33,764 nucleotides of DNA from Tritrichomonas musculus (GCA_039105265.1 JAPFFF010000175.1:1-33764), one strand, 5' to 3'; shown: positions 27,534-33,675, counted from the stretch's first letter. Notes: a model not told the origin generated them from the letters alone. Numbers and translations are program-made.

Positions 27534-29053
27534 CCATCTTTGGTTCGCTATCTGTAGTCCTCCATCTGTAGTTTGCCATCTGTAGTTCGCCATCTGTAAA
27601 TCGCCATCTGTAAATCGTCCATCTGTAGTTTGCCATCTGTAAATCGTCCATCTGTAGTTCGCTATCTGTAGTTCGCTATCTGTAAATCGCCATCTGTAGT
27701 TCTCCATCTGTAGTTCTCCATCTGTAGTTCGCTATCTGTAGTTCGCTATCTGTAAATCGCCATCTGTAGTTCTCCATCTGTAGTTTGCCATCTGTAAATC
27801 GTCCATCTGTAGTTCTCCATCTGTAGTTTGCCATCTGTAAATCGTCCATCTGTGGTTCGCTATCTGTAGTTTGCCATCTGTAAATCGTCCATCTTTGGTT
27901 CGCTATCTGTAGTCCTCCATCTGTAGTTTGCCATCTGTAGTTCGCCATCTGTAAATCGCCATCTGTAAATCGTCCATCTGTAGTTTGCCATCTGTAAATC
28001 GTCCATCTGTAGTTCTCCATCTGTAGTTCGCTATCTGTAGTTCGCTATCTGTAAATCGCCATCTGTAGTTCTCCATCTGTAGTTTGCCATCTGTAAATCG
28101 TCCATCTGTAGTTCGCTATCTGTAGTTTGCCATCTGTAAATCGTCCATCTGTAGTTCTCCATCTGTAGTTCTTCATCTGTAAATCGTCCATCTGTGGTTC
28201 GCTATCTGTAGTTTGCCATCTGTTAATCGTCCATCTTTGGTTCGCTATCTGTAGTCCTCCATCTGTAGTTTGCCATCTGTAGTTCGCCATCTGTAAATCG
28301 CCATCTGTAAATCGTCCATCTGTAGTTTGCCATCTGTAAATCGTCCATCTGTAGTTCTCCATCTGTAGTTTGCTATCTGTAGTTCGCCATCTGTAAATCG
28401 CCATCTGTAAATTGTCCATTTGTAAATCGTCCATCTGTAGTTCGCTATCTGTAGTTCTCCATCTGTAGTTTGCTATCTGTAGTTCGCCATCTGTAGTTCT
28501 CCATCTGTAGTTCTCCATCTGTAGTTCTCCATCTGTAGTTTGCTATCTGTAGTTCGCCATCTGTAAATCGTCCATCTGTAGTTTGCCATCTGTAAATCGT
28601 CCATCTGTGGTTCGCTATCTGTAGTTCTCCATCTGTAGTTCTCCATCTGTAGTTCGCTATCTGTAAATCGCCATCTGTAGTTCTCCATCTGTAGTTTGCC
28701 ATCTGTAAATCGTCCATCTGTAGTTCTCCATCTGTAGTTTGCCATCTGTAAATCGTCCATCTGTAGTTCTCCATCTGTAGTTTGCCATCTGTAAATCGTC
28801 CATCTGTAGTTCGCTATCTGTAGTTTGCCATCTGTAAATCGTCCATCTGTAGTTCTCCATCTGTAGTTCTTCATCTGTAAATCGTCCATCTGTAGTTCGC
28901 TATCTGTAGTTCGCTATCTGTAGTTCGCCATCTGTAAATCGCCATCTGTAAATCGCCATCTGTAAATTGTCCATTTGTAAATCGTCCATCTGTAGTTCGC
29001 TATCTGTAGTTCTCCATCTGTAGTTTGCTATCTGTAGTTCGCTCGCTATCTTT

Positions 29054-29069
29054 AACTTGGCGCCAAGTT
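29054..29069. repeat. 16-bp perfect palindrome at the edge of the array
   Basis: AACTTGGCGCCAAGTT reads the same on both strands and lies exactly where the 14-bp repeats give way to A+T-rich DNA. It contains GGCGCC, unusual in this A+T-rich flank. It could be a protein-binding site, a cruciform, or a relic of how the array was joined; nothing in the sequence decides between them. Confidence 0.8.
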
Positions 29070-29076
29070 TAAAAAA

Positions 29077-29121
29077 TTTTTCCAAAAAGTTGAAAAATTT
29101 ATAAATTAATTTTTGGAAAAA
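29077..29121. repeat. 12-bp inverted repeat (possible hairpin)
   Basis: TTTTTCCAAAAA at 29077-29088 is the exact reverse complement of TTTTTGGAAAAA at 29110-29121, with 21 nt between. In RNA it would form a hairpin of A-U pairs with two central G-C pairs. Low complexity makes chance formation plausible. Confidence 0.6.
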
Positions 29122-29211
29122 AAGTTTAAAGACCTTTTTACAAAAAGTTTATAGACCTTCTTTCAAATGCTATCAAAAAGTTTAAAGATATTATTTGAAA
29201 AAGTTTAAAGA
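29117..29211. repeat. Four degenerate copies of an AAAAAGTTTAAAGA motif
   Basis: Copies lie at about 29119-29132, 29142-29154 (reading GTTTATAGA), 29175-29188 and 29198-29211. Spacing is irregular (about 23-33 bp), so this is a loose cluster and not a strict tandem repeat. A further CAAAAAGTGG follows at about 29239. Confidence 0.6.
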
Positions 29212-29222
29212 CTTTATTTCAA

Positions 29223-29240
29223 TGAATTGTGAGCAATTCA
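29223..29240. repeat. 7-bp stem hairpin
   Basis: TGAATTG and CAATTCA flank a TGAG tetraloop. It is a perfect but short stem of unknown role. Confidence 0.45.
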
Positions 29241-30275
29241 AAAAGTGGTGTATGCTTAAACGATTGGCCCAATTCCTTTCATTAAAGCTAATTTCTCGTT
29301 TGTTTGTTGATTAATCAGTTATATACTATTCGAAGTTTTATATGATCTCTTTCAGAATTCTTATATCCTAATTTTCAAATGTTCTATTCCGCTCAAACTC
29401 AATTTTTTTACTCAAAATGCTATTTTCAGAACTTATTACCTCATATTCTTTACATCGCTTCCATTTATTACCTATTTTCCTAACTTTTTTTCAAAGATAT
29501 TTAAAAGACTACCATTTTAACTTATTTCGATTATATAAAGTGCTTTTTTTAATTGTTCTCTACTTTTTTTTACTTTTTGCTATTCAACTTTTTTGTTTTT
29601 ACGTGTTTAGCTCAGGTTAAATTTTATGTGCAAATATTCAAGTTAGGTTCTGCATTTAAAACAATCTTTTTTTATCCAAATGACATGTATGCGTTCAATA
29701 CAACAGTCTATGCCGCTTTTTACTTCATATTTTCATAAATATTCTTACATTTCATTCAAATTTAATTTACTAATAGCAACCATATCAATTTTATTTATTC
29801 ATTTAATTCTACTACTAACTCCAATATACATGGGAGGAGAGTCATTCTCGTATCTCTTTTAATTCTTCTAAAAAATTACAAATAATATAATATTCCAGGG
29901 AAAAGTACAAAATTTTTGATTTTTGTTTTAATAGTTGCAGACACCTTTAAAGCAACTTTATATTTTCTCATATAAATTTGCATGAAATTTAAAGCCGAGT
30001 AAAATATTTGGAATTTATTATCAGAGAAAACAAAAATTAAAAATTCCGAACGTTGATAAATATATAAATAGAGAACACTAGTGGCGAAAATTATTTATCC
30101 GTATGCGAAATTTTCCTAATCCTTTCATTTGAATAAAATATTAAAATAATTAAATTTTCACCTCTTTTTTTTCCCTTCATTTTATCTATACTCAAGCACC
30201 TTGGCATGTTGTTAATAAATATGAAATTCATTAATTGAAATCTTCCTTCTTTCTTTAGTTATTAGTCATTCTTAT

Positions 30276-30360
30276 TTTTTGTACGTTATTTGTTTCAATT
30301 ATCTCTCTCAATTTCATTCAAATTTAATTCGTTAAAATTTTTTTAAATAACGTACAAAAA
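30276..30360. repeat. Perfect 16-bp inverted repeat around a 53-nt loop
   Basis: TTTTTGTACGTTATTT at 30276-30291 is the exact reverse complement of AAATAACGTACAAAAA at 30345-30360. The arm includes the non-low-complexity core GTACGTTA, so chance pairing is less likely than for the other hairpins nearby. The size (85 bp overall) and end-to-end symmetry would suit a very small non-autonomous DNA element or a structured transcript. No target-site duplication is obvious at its ends. Confidence 0.65.
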
Positions 30361-30370
30361 TTTTCTCACT

Positions 30371-30445
30371 TGTAGAGATTCGGGGGTATGCCCAGGCCTG
30401 TTCAATTGGTGGCAAGTCTGTGATTCTTGGTGATCATTTCAGCGT
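30371..30445. other. G+C-richer islet, possible remnant or small RNA
   Basis: About 75 bp starting near GAGATTCGGGGGTATGCCC stand out from the A+T-rich surroundings. I could not fit a tRNA cloverleaf or a convincing box C/D pair. A stretch AAGTCTGTGATTC is weakly like the conserved GGTCTGTGATG of small-subunit rRNA, but the rest does not follow, so I give no assignment. Confidence 0.3.
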
Positions 30446-30537
30446 TTTTGGAATAATATAAAAATAAAAACAAAAAAGAAAAATATAATTACATTTTATT
30501 AGCAAAAAACAAACAAAAGAATTTTCATTGAATCTTA

Positions 30538-30633
30538 TGGCTTAGATTTCTTTGATTGAAACTCTAATTTTATTTGTTGGATTTCATCATTAGTAATAAA
30601 AATTATATTATTACAATTGTAATCTAAGAAAAA
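30538..30633 (-). other. In-frame open stretch directly after the EXO1 stop codon
   Basis: After the TAA of EXO1 the same frame continues for 32 sense codons, ending at a second TAA (30535-30537). The peptide ends in DEIQQIKLEFQSKKSKP, which is charged and protein-like and unlike the Phe/Leu/Ile-rich peptides elsewhere in the spacer. It may be chance, a former C-terminus cut off by a recent nonsense change, a sequencing error at the stop, or read-through. EXO1 itself uses no internal TAA or TAG, so a different genetic code is not indicated. Confidence 0.4.
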
Positions 30634-31875
30634 TTAATGACCAGGATTTGATAGTTGCAGGTATGATTTGACTGATTTTGCCTGCATCGTTCTCCTATCA
30701 GGAAAATCGCTTTGGTAGTCTTTATAGTTTTGAAAGTATTTTGATGAAGAGCTTTTAGGTGGCAGATATGTTAAATTTTGGTCATCATGAGATTGCTCTT
30801 TATTTTGGTTGTTTATTGGCATTGCTTTTTTCTTAAAATAAGGAGAAATTGGCCCAGTTGGCGCTTCAGTTCTTAATTTCATATATGTTCTAGTATCAAC
30901 TTCGCATGATACTATCTGTTGAAGGAGGTCTGGTGCAATTTCAGGACCAAGAAAATCTGTATCATTTGTTGAAATATCCAATTGATCTGAATTAATCGGG
31001 GATAAAGTAACCAATTGTTTTATTCTAGGATCATAAACTCGTTGAGCTTGGTATGTCAGCATCGATTTCTTTAACTGAACTTCAAAATCTTCTGGAATAA
31101 AATATTTACCAGCACTCTTAAGGTTTTTCAACATTTCAAAAGGATCGCCGTATTCTCTAAGATATTTTAAGGAAGTTTGAATCCCAAGTTTGTTTATATG
31201 ATCTAGATAGTCGCATCCAGAAAAACAGCATAATCCTATGAATTGATTGATTGTTAATTGAAGATGAGGTAAAATATCTTCAAACTTAATCATAACAACT
31301 GTGAGATTTATAGAATCTAATTTAAAAAGAGTAATTGGTGTTTGGTATGGAAGTAAATCACTATCTTCTGTTAATACACAATCAACATAATGATTTCTGC
31401 ATAAAAACGAAAGTTCAGCATCAGCTTCGTAAGGTGCAACGATATATTCAATATTTGAATCTCTGAGTTTTTGAACCCATGTGAAAACAGTTGCCGATGT
31501 TATTTCGACTGCTTTCTGATAATAAGAATATGCTTGCTCCTTAAATCCATTTGCTTCGAGTTCTATTGCTTTAGCACGTGCTTCCATTCTTTCTTGGTGG
31601 CGTTTCTTATTTGTATTTAATTTCTGAGGTAATTGCTGTCCATCAAATACAACAACTGGTGTTATCCCACATGAGATTACTTTTTTAAGAAGTCCCATTA
31701 CGTAAGGGAGAATATGTTCGGTGCCAGGATCATCAACAAGTTCTTTTGCACATCGAAATGATGCCCGATGAAGCCAAACAAAGCCATCAATTGCCATTCT
31801 TTTGCCAGTAAAACTAGATAAATGAACTAGTTTTGAGATAGGTGAAAGCAAAGGGAGAAGATTTTGAACACCCAT
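30634..31875 (-). CDS. EXO1: Exonuclease 1 (XPG/Rad2 family 5'-3' exonuclease and flap endonuclease)
   Basis: A 413-residue, intronless protein of the FEN1/EXO1 family, a two-metal nuclease that degrades the 5' strand of duplex DNA and cuts 5' flaps in the nucleus, acting in mismatch repair and double-strand-break resection. It begins MGVQNLLP, with the Gly2 of the family, which fixes the start. The XPG N domain (about 1-99) has D30, D78, K85 and R92; the XPG internal domain (about 138-230) has E150, D152, D171, D173 and, in SGCDYL, D222. Residues up to 173 fall at the same numbers as in human EXO1, which favours EXO1 over FEN1. The helix-hairpin-helix turn reads KLGIQ where GIG is usual. The tail is short (yeast and human proteins are about 700-850 residues) and polar, with SPYFKKK at 344-350 and SKYF at 378-381. 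The stop is TAA, followed by 32 more open codons. No neighbour suggests an operon. Confidence 0.95.
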   Translation of the reverse strand: MGVQNLLPLLSPISKLVHLSSFTGKRMAIDGFVWLHRASFRCAKELVDDPGTEHILPYVMGLLKKVISCGITPVVVFDGQQLPQKLNTNKKRHQERMEARAKAIELEANGFKEQAYSYYQKAVEITSATVFTWVQKLRDSNIEYIVAPYEADAELSFLCRNHYVDCVLTEDSDLLPYQTPITLFKLDSINLTVVMIKFEDILPHLQLTINQFIGLCCFSGCDYLDHINKLGIQTSLKYLREYGDPFEMLKNLKSAGKYFIPEDFEVQLKKSMLTYQAQRVYDPRIKQLVTLSPINSDQLDISTNDTDFLGPEIAPDLLQQIVSCEVDTRTYMKLRTEAPTGPISPYFKKKAMPINNQNKEQSHDDQNLTYLPPKSSSSKYFQNYKDYQSDFPDRRTMQAKSVKSYLQLSNPGH

Positions 31876-31910
31876 TTTAAAAAAAATTTTGATAAAGTTA
31901 ACGTTTAAAG

Positions 31911-31984
31911 AATCTTACACAATTTTTGATTTGCCAACTCTCACAAAACATGATCGAAAAAATTAAATCTTACACAATTTTTGA
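31911..31984 (-). promoter_or_regulatory. Paired 19-bp direct repeat upstream of EXO1
   Basis: On the gene strand TCAAAAATTGTGTAAGATT occurs twice, at 31911-31929 (36-54 nt before the ATG) and 31966-31984 (91-109 nt before it), a 55-bp spacing. A shortened AATTTTGAT on the + strand near 31886 may be a third partial copy. Between the nearer copy and the ATG lies TAAACGTTAAC, which could be a Myb-type site such as those used by trichomonad promoters. No good match to the trichomonad initiator is visible. A regulatory role is inferred only from position. Confidence 0.45.
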
Positions 31985-32371
31985 AGAGGAAAAAAAAAAA
32001 AGCGCCACAAAGAGTGGGGGTACATTGAAATTACGGGTTATTTTCTTATTAAAGCGCTTTAATTTATATTATATGTATTTATTAAGTTTATATTTATTAA
32101 TTATATTTAAATTTATTAGTATAAATCAAAGATAAAAAATAAATAAATTAATATTTTTTTTTGTATGGTTTATTATATAAATGATTCAAAATTTCATAAG
32201 CAAATTGAAATATATAAATTTTAAAAAATATAAATATCCATAGTATTATTAATATTATTTTATTTTAATTATATTTATATATATGATGATTGAAATATGT
32301 TTGAATGAATTTAAAAGTATTTTTTATTTAATTTTTGTAAATAATATGAGATAATATAATAAAAGATGAGT
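31985..32371. other. Very A+T-rich spacer
   Basis: This stretch holds a run of A, a short G+C-richer patch (about 32002-32040, including GAGTGGGGGTACATTG) and the palindrome ATTAAAGCGCTTTAAT at 32048-32063. From about 32064 to 32340 almost every base is A or T. No gene is visible. A 69-codon open stretch on the + strand begins only at TTG and is not credible. Confidence 0.65.
32048..32063. repeat. 16-bp perfect palindrome
   Basis: ATTAAAGCGCTTTAAT is self-complementary over its full length with a central AGCGCT. It lies about 170 bp upstream of the EXO1 start and could be a binding site for a dimeric protein. Role unknown. Confidence 0.55.
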
Positions 32372-32474
32372 AGTTGTTGATTGGAATGATGATGGAGCAG
32401 TTATTGATTGGAGTGATGATGGAGCAGTTGTTGATTGGAGTGATGATGGAGTAGTTGTTGATAGAGGTGATGTT
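32372..32474. repeat. 27-bp minisatellite, about 3.8 copies
   Basis: Units start at 32372, 32399, 32426 and 32453 (the last partial), with the consensus beginning AGTTGTTGATTGGAGTGATG and ending ATGGAGC. Copies differ at one to a few positions; the fourth is the most diverged. The length is a multiple of three, so a Ser/Thr/Pro-rich nine-residue repeat is open on the minus strand, but that frame has no ATG and I do not regard it as coding. The array ends within a few bases of the stop codon of the small gene at 32475-32752. Confidence 0.85.
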
Positions 32475-32752
32475 TTAAAAAAGTTCTTTAAAACAAATAT
32501 CCAAGAACTCGTTGAGTATTGGACTATTTTTACGTTTAGCAACTGTTAGGTTATCTGGCTTTACAACTTTTTCACTTGCTTTCACATAATCTGGTTTTCA
32601 TGTTCATTGTATACTGTAATATTATTTTCTCGTAAAATTTCTGACATTATTTTGATGTTTTGCTTGTACCATTGAATAGATTTTTTCAATTCAGCAATTG
32701 TTGCTTTTAACTGCGAAATTTGGCCTAGATAGGGAAGAACAAAGTTATTCAT
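32475..32752 (-). pseudogene. Small coiled-coil protein gene of unknown function, split by a frame change
   Basis: An ATG at 32752 opens 56 codons to a TGA at 32582-32584. The peptide starts MNNFVLPYLGQISQLKATIA and has a heptad-like pattern (LKATIAELKKSIQWYKQ) suggesting a coiled coil. A second frame opens where the first turns nonsensical, at an AAAA run (about 32595-32598), and gives 39 codons (from PDYVKASEKV to FLDICFKELF) ending at TAA 32475-32477, whose bases overlap TAAAA. Both parts have soluble, protein-like composition, and the span is one base short of a whole number of codons. I infer one gene of about 92 residues that is either freshly broken or carries a one-base homopolymer error in the sequence. 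I do not recognise the family. The initiator-like element upstream supports a formerly or still active gene. Confidence 0.6.
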
Positions 32753-32769
32753 TTATATTACTTGTAAAG

Positions 32770-32782
32770 TATTGAAAAATGA
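32770..32782 (-). promoter_or_regulatory. Trichomonad-type initiator (Inr) element
   Basis: TCATTTTTCAATA on the minus strand matches the Trichomonas vaginalis initiator consensus TCAYTWYTCATTA at 12 of 13 positions. Its A+1 would be at 32780, giving a 28-nt leader to the ATG at 32752, in line with the short leaders of trichomonads. This is the best single clue in the window to the group of organism. The consensus is T-rich, so a chance match in A+T-rich DNA is possible. Confidence 0.5.
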
Positions 32783-32834
32783 GTATAACTAGAAAAATCG
32801 GTTTTACCATCGATCCACTTTTTGAAGGAAACTT

Positions 32835-32864
32835 TCTCTCAATTTTAATAAAAATATTGAGAGA
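32835..32864. repeat. 9-bp stem inverted repeat
   Basis: TCTCTCAAT (32835-32843) and ATTGAGAGA (32856-32864) are exact reverse complements around a 12-nt A+T loop. It lies upstream of the initiator-like element of the small gene. Role unknown. Confidence 0.5.
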
Positions 32865-32978
32865 TGTATTCAATATTTGAATGTATTCAAAAAACTTTTC
32901 ATCAAAAAGTTGATATCGTCATCTTTTCAAAAAGTTCGGGATACGTTAATTATCATATTGCGCGGTATTTTTATAAAG

Positions 32979-33675
32979 AAGATGACGAAGTTCATAAACA
33001 GAATTAAATGAGATACGGAATTACAAGAAGACGGGGCACAGAAACAAAAGAAGACTAGATACAGATTCAGATGTAGATGAGATACAGATTCAGATGAAGA
33101 TGAGGTACAGATTTAGGTGAAGATGAGGTTCAGATTCAGGTGAAGATGAGGTTCAGATTCAGAAGAATACGAAATACAGATTCAGATGAAGATGAGGTAC
33201 AGATTCAGATTCAAATGGGGTACATATTAAGATGAAGATGAGGTTCAGATTCAGAAGAATACGGAATACAGATGAAGATGAGATTCAGATTCAGATGAGG
33301 TACAGATTAAGATGAAGATGAGATACAGATTCAGATGAAGACGAAATACAGATTCAGAAGAATACAAGATACAGATTCAGGTGAAGATGAGGTACATATT
33401 AAGATGAAGATGAGGTTCAGATTCAGAAGAATACGAAATACAGATGAAGATGAGATTCAGATTCAGATGAGGTACAGATTAAGATGAAGATGAGATACAG
33501 ATTCAGATGAAGACGATATACAGATTCAGAAGAATACAAGATACAGATTCAGGTGAAGATGAGGTACAGATTCAGAAGAATACAAGATACAGATTCAGAA
33601 GAATAAAAGATACTGATTCAGATGAAGACGAAGTATAAATTTTGTCTGAAGTTCGTTTATGAACTTCGTCATCTT
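32979..33675. mobile_element. 697-bp unit bounded by perfect 21-bp inverted repeats, possible MITE-like element
   Basis: The arm at 32979-32999 (AAGATGACGAAGTTCATAAA, then C) is the exact reverse complement of 33655-33675. The interior is almost wholly a 23-bp minisatellite and has no transposase frame. The right arm also overlaps a local hairpin, GAAGTTC-GTTTAT-GAACTTC. A shorter copy of the outer arm, CGTCATCTT, stands just outside at 32918-32926. No clear target-site duplication is seen at the ends, so a non-autonomous DNA transposon is only one reading; an inverted duplication framing a satellite is another. Confidence 0.5.
32999..33635. repeat. 23-bp minisatellite with 17-bp variants and a 172-bp higher-order repeat
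   Basis: Typical units are CAGATTCAGATGAAGATGAG plus GTA, and forms carrying CAGAAGAATACGAAATA. Several units are 17 bp, lacking a 6-bp piece. The left end is diverged (units at 32999, 33016 and 33039 are recognisable mainly by length). A block of eight units (six of 23 bp, two of 17 bp; 172 bp) at 33223-33394 is repeated at 33395-33566. The + strand is purine-rich. The unit length is not a multiple of three and TGA recurs, so it is not coding. Confidence 0.9.

Larger units (their letters stand above)
1..29053. repeat. Giant 14/15-bp minisatellite array with higher-order structure
   Basis: The stretch consists only of tandem units with the core ATCTGTA. On the + strand the main forms are CCATCTGTAGTTTG, CCATCTGTAGTTCT, CCATCTGTAGTTCG, CTATCTGTAGTTCG, CTATCTGTAGTTTG and CCATCTGTAAATCG (14 bp) and CCATCTGTAAATCGT (15 bp). 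Rarer forms are CCATCTGTGGTTCG, CCATCTTTGGTTCG, CTATCTGTAGTCCT, TCATCTGTAAATCGT, CTATCAATAAATCG, CCATTTGTAAATCGT and CTATCTGTAATTCG. Dividing the length by the mean unit size gives about two thousand units. The array is open at the left window edge, so its true length is unknown. No other sequence interrupts it. The last units before the edge are slightly irregular (an extra CTCG, then CTATCTTTAACTTGG). G+C is clearly higher than in the flank, and the minus strand is purine-rich. Function is unknown; a structural satellite such as centromeric or heterochromatic DNA is an inference only. Confidence 0.98.
29070..30633. other. A+T-rich spacer without a convincing gene
   Basis: About 1.56 kb between the array and the EXO1 gene. 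Reading frames here are short (about 60-67 codons), overlap one another, and give Phe/Leu/Ile-rich peptides that follow from T-rich DNA, so I do not call them genes. The contents that can be named are several inverted repeats, a cluster of AAAAAGTTTAAAGA motifs, a 19-bp direct repeat (ATTTCATTCAAATTTAATT at 29749-29767 and 30311-30329) and a short G+C-richer islet. I see no tRNA or rRNA gene. Confidence 0.7.

Noticed and set aside
1-29053. CRISPR array
   Set aside because: There are no unique spacers: both parts of each unit recur throughout, unit length is 14-15 bp, and the neighbouring gene is eukaryotic.
1-29053. Telomeric repeat tract
   Set aside because: The unit is far from TTAGGG-like forms, has many variants in higher-order arrangement, and continues into the window interior.
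329-29085. Dozens of minus-strand reading frames of 61-318 codons with NYRWRTTD-type repeats
   Set aside because: They follow automatically from a 14-bp unit without stops on that strand, occur in all frames at once, and nearly all end at the same AGATAG context. The frame crossing the right edge (28900-29085) begins at TTG and only adds a few spacer codons. No non-repetitive domain is present.
29417-29862. Three overlapping + strand frames (60-67 codons) resembling membrane proteins
   Set aside because: Phe/Leu/Ile-rich peptides are what T-rich DNA yields. The frames overlap each other, none shows a domain, and no promoter element stands out.
30371-30445. tRNA gene or small-subunit rRNA fragment
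   Set aside because: No cloverleaf with paired acceptor and T arms could be drawn, and the likeness to the rRNA word is limited to about ten bases.
30535-31875. Reassigned TAA codon (alternative genetic code)
   Set aside because: The 413-codon EXO1 frame uses no internal TAA or TAG, and the small gene also ends at TAA in a sensible place, so a normal code is the simpler reading.
31926-32135. + strand frame of 69 codons upstream of EXO1
   Set aside because: It starts at TTG, covers the putative EXO1 promoter and an A-run, and translates into low-complexity sequence.
32324-32542. Minus-strand Ser/Thr/Pro-rich frame of 72 codons
   Set aside because: It has no ATG (it opens at TTG after an in-frame TAA), and its apparent repeat is the 27-bp minisatellite. 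The overlapping small gene in other frames is better supported.
32979-33675. Autonomous transposon or virus-like element
   Set aside because: The interior is a minisatellite without any transposase, integrase, polymerase or capsid-like frame.
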